Assembly: GCA_934316925.1 (NCBI GenBank)
Contig: CAKREC010000006.1
Span: 1 to 64,000, forward strand
Length of the DNA: 64,000 bases
DNA from: an uncultured Eubacterium sp.
Lineage (GTDB): Bacteria; Bacillota; Clostridia; Lachnospirales; Lachnospiraceae
Reading direction: 5' to 3'
A program made the position numbers and the translations under genes. Positions 17,925 through 25,977 of this stretch are shown here, one piece after another (position 1 is the first letter of the stretch; each line of letters opens with the position of its first letter). The notes under the pieces were generated by a model. The model had not been told where the DNA came from and did not search any database. It saw only the letters and a list, made by a program, of their open reading frames with translations.

Positions 17925-18662
17925 TTGACAACCGTTTTAATCTTAGAAGATAACGAATTGCAATTGGAAGCACTGGCAACGATTCTGGAGCAAAATCTGC
18001 CTTCTATATCTATATTGAAGGCATCCAACTACGAAACAGCCCGCGCCCTTGCACTCAACCACTCTGTACAGTTTTTTCTATTGGATGTTGAACTTGATAC
18101 AAAAAAACCAGACTCTTTAACCGGTGTGGATTTCGGAAAATACCTACGCACCTTACCAGAATACGAGTTTGTTCCTATTCTTTTTATCACTTCAATACCC
18201 GATCAGATTCAAACTGCCGTCAATCAGATCCATTGTCAAAGCTATATATTAAAACCATACACACCAGAAGAATTACTTGAAGCAGTCCATTTCGTTTTCA
18301 AAATCCCGAATCTGCCTGCTCCTTCTGTCCGGCTGTGTGATAATAATGGCATATACCATAAACTCTCCGAAAAGGACATTCTTTACATCGAATCCTCCGG
18401 CAAGGATATGCTCTTCCATATGTCATCCGCAAATCTTCAAACTGACTACTGTATATCCACAAGCCGCTACCGCCTCATGGATTTGGGCAAAATGCTTTCT
18501 GATTCATTTTTCCAATGCCATAAACGGTACCTCGTGAATCTTGAGCATATTACCTCTTACGACAAAACAGCCTGTTGTATCAATATACAAAAGACCCTCA
18601 TACCAATTGGGCGAAAATTCAAGTCCGACTTTGAAAATGTGTACCTGAACAAAATACAGTAA
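17925..18662 (+). CDS. LytTR-family response regulator
   Basis: A 245-residue AgrA/VirR-type regulator. Residues 1-120 form the receiver domain with acidic pocket LEDNE, phospho-acceptor Asp in FLLDVELD and the Lys in SYILKPYTPEE. Residues 140-243 are a LytTR DNA-binding domain (KLSEKDILYIESSGKDMLF, FFQCHKRYLVNLEHI). The start is a TTG with AGGGAG 8 nt upstream. It is followed directly by a GHKL kinase. It is the first of two such systems in this region. Confidence 0.9.
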   Translation: MTTVLILEDNELQLEALATILEQNLPSISILKASNYETARALALNHSVQFFLLDVELDTKKPDSLTGVDFGKYLRTLPEYEFVPILFITSIPDQIQTAVNQIHCQSYILKPYTPEELLEAVHFVFKIPNLPAPSVRLCDNNGIYHKLSEKDILYIESSGKDMLFHMSSANLQTDYCISTSRYRLMDLGKMLSDSFFQCHKRYLVNLEHITSYDKTACCINIQKTLIPIGRKFKSDFENVYLNKIQ

Positions 18663-18680
18663 ATGAATGGAGAACCAAAC

Positions 18681-19940
18681 ATGTTGACACTTACGCAAAT
18701 TGCCTTACCCTGCTTTTTAGAACTCTGCATTTTTTATCTGATCAGCACGACATTTTTATCTCATAAGATCGATATAAATATAAAAAACATATTGGTCATC
18801 TGCGGATATGCATTTCTGGCAACACTGATTGAAAAATACCAGTTGTTTAAGGACCTATCCACTTTTGTTGTTATTGCCTTTCTTTTTCTTGGCTTGTTCT
18901 TTCTTTTAAAAACGACATTCTTAGATACGATCATTCTGTTCATGCTCTCCTATTTGGGAACTGCTGCTTTGCAGCTTTTGATCATGGCATTTTTCACTTC
19001 CCTAAAACGAATCTTTGACATACTTCCCTATTTAGGAAACATCATCATTCTGGTTCTTGCATATTTATTTTACAAAACGTGTTCTCAATACAACCTTTAT
19101 CAGGGAATTCGAAAAAACCGCAAACTTATTACAATTTTAGGAAATCTTTTCGTTATCTTTTTCCTCACGGTTTGCTATTCCAAAATAAATCCCAGCGGAT
19201 TTTTCAGTATTCTCCTCCTGCTTTTCATCATCAGCATTCTCTTATTGATCCTCAATTGGGATGTCTTGGTCAATCAGAAAAAAATTCAGGAAAAAGATGC
19301 TGAACTGTCTGCTTATGAAACGTATCTGCCCGTCGTCAATGAACTGATCGATCAGGTGCGGATCCGCCAGCATCAATTTGACAATCATCTTCAGGCAATC
19401 CGATCACTTCCTGTTACCCATAAAGACTACACCTCTTTATCATCTGCCGTTGCTAATTATTCCGCCTATTTCGAGAGTACCATGAAAGATGCCGTTCTTC
19501 TGAAACTCAATCACAAACTGCTTGCCGGATTCTTGTTCAGCAAATATCACCAGGCAGAAGATCAAAAAAAGAATCTGAATATCCAGATCAAAAATACCAA
19601 CATCCAGACGATCGTACCAGAATACGAACTGATCGACATTCTTGGTATTCTTATCAACAACAGCATGGAGGCAGTCTCCGAGGGCGATACCGTCACACTT
19701 ACCCTCGACACACGATCAAACCAATGTCTGATCAAAATCATGAATAAGGGTCCTCTTATCACCGATGATCTGCGGTCAAATATGTTCAAAAAAGGCTATT
19801 CAACAAAGAAAAATGGTTACAATCAGGGTTTAGGATTATATAACCTTAAGGAAATTGTTGATTCCTATCATGGTATGTTGATCGTTTCCAATGAAACCAT
19901 CAACTCGGAAATGTATATTGTATTTGAGATCGAGGTCTAG
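18681..19940 (+). CDS. GHKL sensor histidine kinase (AgrC-like)
   Basis: About 419 residues. The N-terminal 200 residues contain six or so membrane helices. The kinase part has the H-box RQHQFDNHLQAI, an N-box in DILGILINNSMEAV and a G-box in GYNQGLGLYNLKEIV. This is the HPK10 class that senses peptide signals. The frame opens at 18663 immediately after the regulator stop, but GGAG sits 8 nt before the ATG at 18681. Its ligand could be the AgrD peptide encoded nearby; this is inference. Confidence 0.88.
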   Translation: MLTLTQIALPCFLELCIFYLISTTFLSHKIDINIKNILVICGYAFLATLIEKYQLFKDLSTFVVIAFLFLGLFFLLKTTFLDTIILFMLSYLGTAALQLLIMAFFTSLKRIFDILPYLGNIIILVLAYLFYKTCSQYNLYQGIRKNRKLITILGNLFVIFFLTVCYSKINPSGFFSILLLLFIISILLLILNWDVLVNQKKIQEKDAELSAYETYLPVVNELIDQVRIRQHQFDNHLQAIRSLPVTHKDYTSLSSAVANYSAYFESTMKDAVLLKLNHKLLAGFLFSKYHQAEDQKKNLNIQIKNTNIQTIVPEYELIDILGILINNSMEAVSEGDTVTLTLDTRSNQCLIKIMNKGPLITDDLRSNMFKKGYSTKKNGYNQGLGLYNLKEIVDSYHGMLIVSNETINSEMYIVFEIEV

Positions 19941-19952
19941 CAATATTGTTCC

Positions 19953-20207
19953 TCATTGTTTTTTATGTGCAATTATCTTCGCGCACATTGCTATAATCAG
20001 CAGTCCCAATGAAATTGCATAAGCTGCGCTAAGCGTAACAACGGTAAGCGCGGCTACTACCATAAGCAATATTGCTACAACATTTACGATATATACTGCT
20101 CTATTTACATTTTGGTTATCACTCTTGATCACAATATTTAATACCCATATTGCAATCCAAAGTAATATCAAAATTATTATACATAACAAAGTTTCTACAC
20201 TATTCAT
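19953..20207 (-). CDS. Small membrane protein, unknown
   Basis: An 84-residue protein with two or three membrane helices (about 7-27, 38-57, 60-76). It is convergent with the kinase gene, 12 nt between stops, and is the last gene of the agr-like operon, 7 nt after the coiled-coil protein. No family recognised. It could be an immunity-type or transport accessory factor, but nothing in the sequence proves that. Confidence 0.6.
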   Translation of the reverse strand: MNSVETLLCIIILILLWIAIWVLNIVIKSDNQNVNRAVYIVNVVAILLMVVAALTVVTLSAAYAISLGLLIIAMCAKIIAHKKQ

Positions 20208-20214
20208 GTTTATC

Positions 20215-20706
20215 TCATCTCTCTACATATTTTTCCACCACAGCGTTTAATTTTGTATTCAACTGTTTATTTAACATCTCATAGTCACAGTTATCCTCAT
20301 TATAGCCCGAATACTCATCGTATAAAGACTGAAGTTCTTGTGTCTTTTCTTTTTCACTCTTGCTAAGGTCATCCTGATTGTTCAGTACCGTCAGTCCAGC
20401 CTGCAATGTTGCCAACGTAGAATCAAATTCCGCCTTATAATCATATGTTCCTGTTTCAATTTCCAATTCTGTTTTCTCTTTTAAATCGTCCATTAATTGT
20501 TTCTTCGTCTGAGTTGAACCAGAATTGTTAACGTCTAGCGCCTGCTCCTCCTTATTTATCCTTTTTTCTAATAACTCAATTCGCTGGAGTTTATGATTTC
20601 TTTCCTGTTTTTTACTTAATCCATAACCAGCAACCTGACTCCCTGCAATTATCAGTCCACTCGCCACACAAACAGCAACCATAACTAAAATCTTTTTTGC
20701 TTTCAT
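20215..20706 (-). CDS. Membrane-anchored coiled-coil protein, unknown
   Basis: A 163-residue protein: N-terminal anchor or signal helix (5-28), then an extracytoplasmic, highly charged helical region with heptad-like spacing (LQRIELLEKRINKEEQAL, KKQLMDDLKEKTELEIE). No cysteine lipobox. It lies 14 nt after the BtrH-like gene and 7 nt before the small membrane protein. Function unknown. Confidence 0.65.
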   Translation of the reverse strand: MKAKKILVMVAVCVASGLIIAGSQVAGYGLSKKQERNHKLQRIELLEKRINKEEQALDVNNSGSTQTKKQLMDDLKEKTELEIETGTYDYKAEFDSTLATLQAGLTVLNNQDDLSKSEKEKTQELQSLYDEYSGYNEDNCDYEMLNKQLNTKLNAVVEKYVER

Positions 20707-20720
20707 AACGCCACCTCTCT

Positions 20721-22283
20721 TTACCGTACCGTCATAGCAAATATATGTACGCTTGGGTTGATCGGCAATTCAATTACACTTATTTTCTTGTCCGGAAGGT
20801 TATATCTTTGTTCATATAAATGCAGAACTTCCGGCATTTGTTCATATCCATCTTCGGTCCAATGTATTCCCTTTCCTCTCCATGCAACGTACTCTCCAAA
20901 TTCGGGTTCTTTGACATAATCCGTAAAGGCAAATGAAAGATCTTCCACCCGCTTGCCCTGTTCATCATACAAACGCAACATATCATAAGAATTTCCGAAC
21001 TCTGCTGCGCCTATCAAAATGATTTTACGATATATCCCGCATGGAATTGAAATCCGTTGTCCATCGCACGCTATATTATCCATCCCCGCTTCTACCTTAT
21101 TTACCTGGTATGGGCATTCTGAACTCATCCATACACGATTTCTTTCTGTGCGGACATAACAAGTTCCAACTGACGAAAAGTCAGCTATTTTTCTGCCTTG
21201 TTCTAAATCCGCCTCCTCAATAAAAGCACGATTATTATAATATGGTTTTAGATCAATATGCAGTTTTTCGGCATACTCAAAATCCCACTGCCTCATATCC
21301 GGCATCGCATAGGGATCCCCTTTTTCTAACCAGATCTTAGGAAAATTCCGTGCCAGTTGTTCCCATTCATCTATTACGCATTGCATACGATCCAGCGTTC
21401 TTTCCTTGAGTTTTGCATCTTCTCTCTTTATAAAATACAGTTTAAACATGAGTTTTCTTGCCTGTTTCCATCTCACCGCCAGCTGCCACATCTGACCTGC
21501 TGTTTTTCTTGCCATTAATGAGTTGGTCACTCTTCCAACATAATCTGTCACAGTAGCCATGCCTTGCATACTCTGGTTTACCTTAAGCAGAAATACAATC
21601 AGATATGATATCCATAAGTCCTGGTCTTCAAAAACATCACAAAATAGATCCTCGGCCTGTCTGGCTTCCTCTACAAATTGTCTTAGTTTCTTGGCATAGC
21701 CATTCCTTACCATATCAATATACATTTTATTTAACGCACTTTGTATCTCCAGATCTTTTTCCTTTTCTTTTGGCTCATACTCTGTGAAATAAATCTCCTG
21801 AATCCCGCGAGAAAAAAGAGAAAAAGAAAGTCTCATATTTTTTTTGATAAAATATGGATCGCAACAGACAAAATCTTTCTTGTCTATATCTGTTATGAAA
21901 AACATATGTCCCGGAGTAGCATCATACTTTTGATATCCATCATCCCATGGACACCAATACGGATTCACACAGACTAATACCGGACGTCCTTCCTGCAATT
22001 CCTGTCTAATTCTTTTGATCGCCGTCCTGCGAAGGAAAAAAGATTGCTTTAAAATGCTTATGCCGTGGTACTTCTTCAGATTTTCAAACCGTTCCTGCAA
22101 CTGTATACTATATTTTGTTGCAAAATTGTGATCTTCTACTCCAATCTCAATTTTGTATCCACCAATATAAGACATCTGATAATCACAACAATAATATCCC
22201 GCCAACGTCGCAATACAGTCCTCCAGACATAATAATCCGGTTTCCTTTTCGATCCGTCGTACCTTGCAGATGCATAAATCCAT
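20721..22283 (-). CDS. BtrH-N-like cysteine acyltransferase/peptidase domain protein
   Basis: A 520-residue cytoplasmic protein. Residues 15-170 resemble the N domain of butirosin protein BtrH and C39-like folds: catalytic Cys in LEDCIATLAGYY, GRPVLVCVNPYW, His in TPGHMFFITDID and Asp in VCCDPYF. A helical middle domain (about 190-330) and a beta-rich C-terminal domain (about 375-520) follow, the last ending NPSVHIFAMTV. BtrH moves an acyl group from a carrier protein to an amine; others in the fold are peptidases. It follows the acyl-adenylating gene. AAGGAG is 12 nt before the ATG, rather far. Confidence 0.65.
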   Translation of the reverse strand: MDLCICKVRRIEKETGLLCLEDCIATLAGYYCCDYQMSYIGGYKIEIGVEDHNFATKYSIQLQERFENLKKYHGISILKQSFFLRRTAIKRIRQELQEGRPVLVCVNPYWCPWDDGYQKYDATPGHMFFITDIDKKDFVCCDPYFIKKNMRLSFSLFSRGIQEIYFTEYEPKEKEKDLEIQSALNKMYIDMVRNGYAKKLRQFVEEARQAEDLFCDVFEDQDLWISYLIVFLLKVNQSMQGMATVTDYVGRVTNSLMARKTAGQMWQLAVRWKQARKLMFKLYFIKREDAKLKERTLDRMQCVIDEWEQLARNFPKIWLEKGDPYAMPDMRQWDFEYAEKLHIDLKPYYNNRAFIEEADLEQGRKIADFSSVGTCYVRTERNRVWMSSECPYQVNKVEAGMDNIACDGQRISIPCGIYRKIILIGAAEFGNSYDMLRLYDEQGKRVEDLSFAFTDYVKEPEFGEYVAWRGKGIHWTEDGYEQMPEVLHLYEQRYNLPDKKISVIELPINPSVHIFAMTVR

Positions 22284-22314
22284 ATGTCATCATAACTCCT
22301 TTTTTCGTTTTATA

Positions 22315-22348
22315 AGAGGTTCCCCTCATGTACTGTGAGGGGAATCTC
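22315..22348. other. Stem-loop between the adenylation gene and the BtrH-like gene
   Basis: TTCCCCTCA and TGAGGGGAA form a 9-bp perfect stem with a 7-nt loop, extended by an imperfect AGAG/CTCT. On the minus strand no T run follows, so it is more likely a processing or stabilising hairpin between cistrons than a terminator. The plus strand has CTTTTTC after the stem. Confidence 0.55.
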
Positions 22349-22362
22349 TTTTTCATCAACTT

Positions 22363-23727
22363 CTACTTCACCTGTTCGCCATTGACATAAACATGTTCAA
22401 TTTCATCAATATCCACACCCTTATTTAAATTTGCGATATATTCATATTGATATTTTTCTGAATTGTCATAAGACACCATGCTAGCCTTTTTCATGTTCTT
22501 TGTTATATCAAAAATCTTTTTCTTTTTGTGATTTTTGAGTTCCACTTCAATTATATATTCTGCCTGCTTGATCGGGCTTAAGATACGAATTCTTTCATCC
22601 ATATATCCAATATCCCCGGTGTAAAGCCGATACTTTCTTTCATATCCTTTGGCAAGATCTTCCTTATGTTCCGCATATCCCATACTGACATGTCTGCCAT
22701 ATACTGCAACTTCTCCTTTTTGATACGGCTCTTCAATCGTTTTTCTTTGATCATTTACAAGTCTTAACTCTGTCCCCGGTATTGCAAGTCCAACACTTCC
22801 CAATTTTTCCAGACAAACTTCCGGTGGCAGATATGAAATTCGCGCTGTTGCTTCTGTCTGTCCATACATTATATATAATTTTTTCTTGTTTTTTCTGGCG
22901 AACTCTCCCCAGTATTTCTGCAATTCCTCTGATAACCGTCCCCCAGCCTGTGTTAAGATACGCAATGCCTTATACTGCTCCAGCCGTATATTCATCTTCT
23001 TCATACAAAAATATGTATACGGTACTCCCGGCAAAAAAGTTACCTTTCTTCGTTTAAATTGCGCCCAAAACGACAAACTTAAAATACTTTCTTTTGTAAG
23101 GCACAATCGCCCTCCCCGGTATAAAATGGTATTTACAACGGACAATCCGTATGTATAACTAAGCGGGAGTGCTGTAATCGCACAATCTTTTCCTGTCAAC
23201 TTCATATACGCACAGATTGATTTCGTGTTTGTTATAATGTTTTCATAACTGATGCGAACCAGTTTTGGATTTCCAGTAGACCCTGATGTCGGCAGCAACA
23301 ATGCCAGTTCCCGATTCACAGGATCGATCTCCTTGTGTGTACTCCTATAACAAGTATATGTCCCCCATTCCATGGGAATTGCTTCCTTGCACTTGCTATA
23401 GCCACCCTGTTGTTCAAAAAATGCTCTGTGATCCTGTTCACAATCCCTTGACATCCATAGTACTTGTGGACGATACCTCATCCACATCTGTTCCCGGTAT
23501 AAAATGGTGCTGTCTGCCGACAACACCATAACCGGTTGATGATTCTGCAAGCAGGACACATATCCCACCAAACTTGCCAGATCGTTTTTTACAACCAGGC
23601 ATACAAGCGAACGCTGTATAAAATACTGTGAAAATTTCTTTTGCATCATTTCCAGCTGCCGGTATGTATATACATGATTTCCCTCGTAAACAGCGATCTG
23701 ATCTTCCCACTCGCTAAAATCCCACAT
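22363..23727 (-). CDS. Acyl/amino-acid adenylating enzyme with a non-standard C-terminus
   Basis: A 454-residue ANL-superfamily protein. It has the P-loop LLLPTSGSTGNPKLV, the substrate-side ALPLSYTYGLSV, MYGQTEATARISYLP, and LYTGDIGYMD, all typical of acyl-CoA/acyl-ACP ligases or NRPS A-domains. After GDIGYMDE the usual 100-residue C-terminal domain with the catalytic Lys is absent. A 70-residue Lys/Tyr-rich tail (DITKNMKKASMVSYD, HVYVNGEQVK) of different character replaces it. It may be a fusion created by deletion, or a specialised adenylation-only enzyme. AAAGGAG precedes the ATG. It lies 27 nt after agrD. Confidence 0.75.
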   Translation of the reverse strand: MWDFSEWEDQIAVYEGNHVYTYRQLEMMQKKFSQYFIQRSLVCLVVKNDLASLVGYVSCLQNHQPVMVLSADSTILYREQMWMRYRPQVLWMSRDCEQDHRAFFEQQGGYSKCKEAIPMEWGTYTCYRSTHKEIDPVNRELALLLPTSGSTGNPKLVRISYENIITNTKSICAYMKLTGKDCAITALPLSYTYGLSVVNTILYRGGRLCLTKESILSLSFWAQFKRRKVTFLPGVPYTYFCMKKMNIRLEQYKALRILTQAGGRLSEELQKYWGEFARKNKKKLYIMYGQTEATARISYLPPEVCLEKLGSVGLAIPGTELRLVNDQRKTIEEPYQKGEVAVYGRHVSMGYAEHKEDLAKGYERKYRLYTGDIGYMDERIRILSPIKQAEYIIEVELKNHKKKKIFDITKNMKKASMVSYDNSEKYQYEYIANLNKGVDIDEIEHVYVNGEQVK

Positions 23728-23754
23728 AACTTCTCCTTTTAGTAAAATGATTTC

Positions 23755-23913
23755 TTACTTTTCTGAAGTGTCCACGTCTGCCTGCTCCTTCATACATTCT
23801 GGCAATTCCACTTCTCCCCAGAAAGTCGCGCTGGCACTCTGTTCAACCATTCCATCTGCCATTTCTGCTAACCGCTCACTTACTTTTTGTACAAGTTTCT
23901 TTGTTTTCATCAT
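23755..23913 (-). CDS. agrD: AgrD-like autoinducing peptide precursor
   Basis: A 52-residue ORF. The leader is amphipathic (KTKKLVQKVSERLAEMADG). The core reads SASATFW, followed by GEVELPECMKEQ, which aligns without gaps with the AgrD C-terminal recognition part of Staphylococcus aureus (DEVEVPKELTQL). By that alignment the AIP ring would be S-A-T-F-W, with Ser where S. aureus has Cys, giving a true lactone. AGGAG is 6 nt before the first of two ATGs. It lies 69 nt after agrB, and a dispersed repeat copy lies between. Confidence 0.8.
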   Translation of the reverse strand: MMKTKKLVQKVSERLAEMADGMVEQSASATFWGEVELPECMKEQADVDTSEK

Positions 23914-23929
23914 ACATTTCTCCTTTCAA

Positions 23930-23969
23930 ATATGTATCGCCCCTAGCACCCAATCGGTGGCAAGTTGCT
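23930..23969 (-). repeat. Dispersed leader repeat, copy C (diverged)
   Basis: Between agrB and agrD, the minus strand reads AACTTGCCACCGATTGG, then GGGGCGATACATATT and the agrD ribosome site. It matches the other copies in the LPP-coding part and in the GGGGC-ATACATATT end, but the middle has diverged. Confidence 0.5.
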
Positions 23970-23982
23970 GAAACTGATTTTG

Positions 23983-24540
23983 TTATGCTTTTTCATGACA
24001 GTTTATCGTCGCAATGATCAGTTCCAATTGTTGCAATGCAAGAACCCATAAAACGTAATTTCCATACTGCCTGTTAAGGTTAGCGACTATGAATAATAAA
24101 TTTAAGACGCACATCCCTCTTATTTTAAAGATTTTCTTTCGTCTTAACGAATATATGGATCTCTGCTTCGAAGGAACAGGTGCAAATTTCAGAATCATTA
24201 CATTCGATATCACGATCAACACACCTGCGCATATAGGCGAAAATATAAAATATCTTCCCAAAGCCAGCATAGCTAAAAACATACATACAGATGCTGTTAT
24301 GCAGGCTCTCTGCGTTGAAAAGTGTATGCCTCCCACATTTGACCGGAGCAAAACCACGCTTACAAGCAGAACAAAAAATACCCGGACTTCTCTTAATAGC
24401 AAAAAAATCAAAAAGAGTAACAACATCTTCGCAACTTCATAATATATAACTCGTATCATATAAAGGCTCTTTTGTATGTTTTCTGTGGATACTTGTTGTC
24501 TTTTTAGGTACTCCTCATATCTTTCGTGTAATGTTTTCAT
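23983..24540 (-). CDS. agrB: AgrB-like accessory gene regulator protein (AIP-processing protease)
   Basis: A 185-residue polytopic membrane protein. The AgrB signature is present: R-S-N-V-G-G-I-H-F-S-T-Q-R-A-C, with catalytic His and Cys spaced by seven residues as in S. aureus AgrB (H77, C84). About five membrane helices follow, near 48-80 and 90-185. AgrB removes the AgrD tail and forms the thiolactone or lactone. The frame is open ten codons upstream, but GAAGG-type SD before ATG at 24540 and the family start favour it. Confidence 0.9.
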   Translation of the reverse strand: MKTLHERYEEYLKRQQVSTENIQKSLYMIRVIYYEVAKMLLLFLIFLLLREVRVFFVLLVSVVLLRSNVGGIHFSTQRACITASVCMFLAMLALGRYFIFSPICAGVLIVISNVMILKFAPVPSKQRSIYSLRRKKIFKIRGMCVLNLLFIVANLNRQYGNYVLWVLALQQLELIIATINCHEKA

Positions 24541-24609
24541 CAACTCATCCCTTCGCCCAAATACTAGCACGCCTCCCCCTCCGTTGCCATAGTTTTACCG
24601 CAAAAAGGT

Positions 24610-24639
24610 ATGAACGACGTGTATAAAGCAACGAACGAC
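24610..24639 (-). promoter_or_regulatory. LytTR-type direct repeat upstream of agrB
   Basis: On the minus strand GTCGTTCGT (24631-24639) and GTCGTTCAT (24610-24618) are separated by 12 nt, the 9-12-9 pattern of AgrA-type sites. A weak -10 (TAAAACT, 24591-24597) follows with no good -35, which suits an activator-dependent promoter about 50 nt upstream of agrB. The likely binder is the LytTR protein encoded at 25974-26681 or the one at 17925-18662. Confidence 0.6.
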
Positions 24640-24665
24640 AAACTCTCTCATTTTTCCCCACAAAA

Positions 24666-24693
24666 AAGGCCCCAGGCTTTAGCCTGAGACCTT
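24666..24693 (-). terminator. Terminator of the agrA/agrC-like pair
   Basis: The minus strand reads AAGGTCTCAGGC-TAAA-GCCTGGGGCCTT followed by TTTT, a GC-rich stem. The kinase stop codon TAA lies in the loop, so the hairpin includes the last codons of the gene. It separates this pair from the agrB operon. Confidence 0.8.
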
Positions 24694-25977
24694 CTCATCT
24701 TGTTCATACAACATTATATTTGTGAAGAACCGGAGTTCCTTCTGTCCAAACTCCACGGTACCATCGTATTTTTGCACGGTTGTCTGGATACTTCTTGTTC
24801 CAATTCCATGATGCTTTGAATTCTTTTTTCTTGTCTGCAGTCTGTTTTTGTCCATCTGTATGTTTCCGTCAAAACTATTTTCGACCGCTATGAAAACAGC
24901 TCCGGTTTTGTATTTCATAGAGAAACATATGTATGGATGATCCACAACGTATTGCTGCGCTTCAATCGCATTGTCCAGAGCATTGCCAATGATCGCCACC
25001 AGATCATCATCTGCTACATGAACCCCTTTGGGCAGTTCGATCTTGGCTGTGATCTCGATCCCGCCTGCCCCGGCATGACTTAGCTTGTAATTAATAATGC
25101 TATCCAGTGCCAGATTTCCTGTATTGCTATAGCTTTTTGTCTGCTCGATCTTTTTTATCAGATTTTGAATGTAAACCGCAGCTTCCTCTTCTGAATTTGC
25201 GAGCATTCCTTCCAGCGCATAGAGATGATTGTTGATGTCGTGCCGTAGCTTTCGAAGTTCTTCACTGCTCTGGTATAATAACTGCGCCTGGTTGTAATAA
25301 TAACTCTTTTCTCTTACCAGAAGTTCTGCCTCCATTTTTTCTTTATAACTTTTGGATATGGCGTTATAAAGATAAATAACCAGATACAATACCACGATCA
25401 TACTGATAACGGACAATGCTTTGGTAATCGTTCTTATGTTGTCCTGCATAAATATCATGTTTTCAAGCCAGAAAACCAGCGCACACAATCCTATGATCGT
25501 TACAACAAATGTCTTGGGAAGCGTGATGCTCTCACTAATGTCTTTAAACATTCCGATCATCTTGCAGATCAGCCAAAATACGACTTTTACGCTGATGAGG
25601 ACAAGGGCATTTCCCACCTGGTCTCTCGCCTGCAATTGTGCACTTCCGATTCCGACAAATATTCCAACAACGGCCTCTGCCGCAAATGAACACATAAAGG
25701 TCAGAAACGCGGCTATGAGCCTTTGCATCAATTTTTTCCCGTAGCAAAACGTTATCAAAATAATCGTTGCCAGTCCTACGACGGAGTTTAGAAGCGCATA
25801 TGGAAACAGTGTATACTGCGCGGTGCATATGAAAAATCTCAGCAGATATGCACCGGCAAGTATAACCGGTCCCACATTTCTTTTGCCCAGAAAGAGCTTC
25901 ATATACTGAGAAATGATATAAAACTCCATGCAGGTGGAAATCACATAGGCAGTGTAGTAGATTATGTTTTCCATCAT
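24679..25977 (-). CDS. GHKL sensor histidine kinase (AgrC-like)
   Basis: A 432-residue kinase with six to seven N-terminal membrane helices (to about residue 205), a linker helix, the H-box LRKLRHDINNHL, the N-box IIGNALDNAIEAQQ and the G-box KHHGIGTRSIQ. It belongs to the HPK10 class of peptide-sensing kinases. Start overlaps the regulator stop by 4 nt. It lies directly upstream of agrB on the same strand, so it is the best candidate receptor for the nearby AgrD product. Confidence 0.9.
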   Translation of the reverse strand: MMENIIYYTAYVISTCMEFYIISQYMKLFLGKRNVGPVILAGAYLLRFFICTAQYTLFPYALLNSVVGLATIILITFCYGKKLMQRLIAAFLTFMCSFAAEAVVGIFVGIGSAQLQARDQVGNALVLISVKVVFWLICKMIGMFKDISESITLPKTFVVTIIGLCALVFWLENMIFMQDNIRTITKALSVISMIVVLYLVIYLYNAISKSYKEKMEAELLVREKSYYYNQAQLLYQSSEELRKLRHDINNHLYALEGMLANSEEEAAVYIQNLIKKIEQTKSYSNTGNLALDSIINYKLSHAGAGGIEITAKIELPKGVHVADDDLVAIIGNALDNAIEAQQYVVDHPYICFSMKYKTGAVFIAVENSFDGNIQMDKNRLQTRKKNSKHHGIGTRSIQTTVQKYDGTVEFGQKELRFFTNIMLYEQDEKVSG

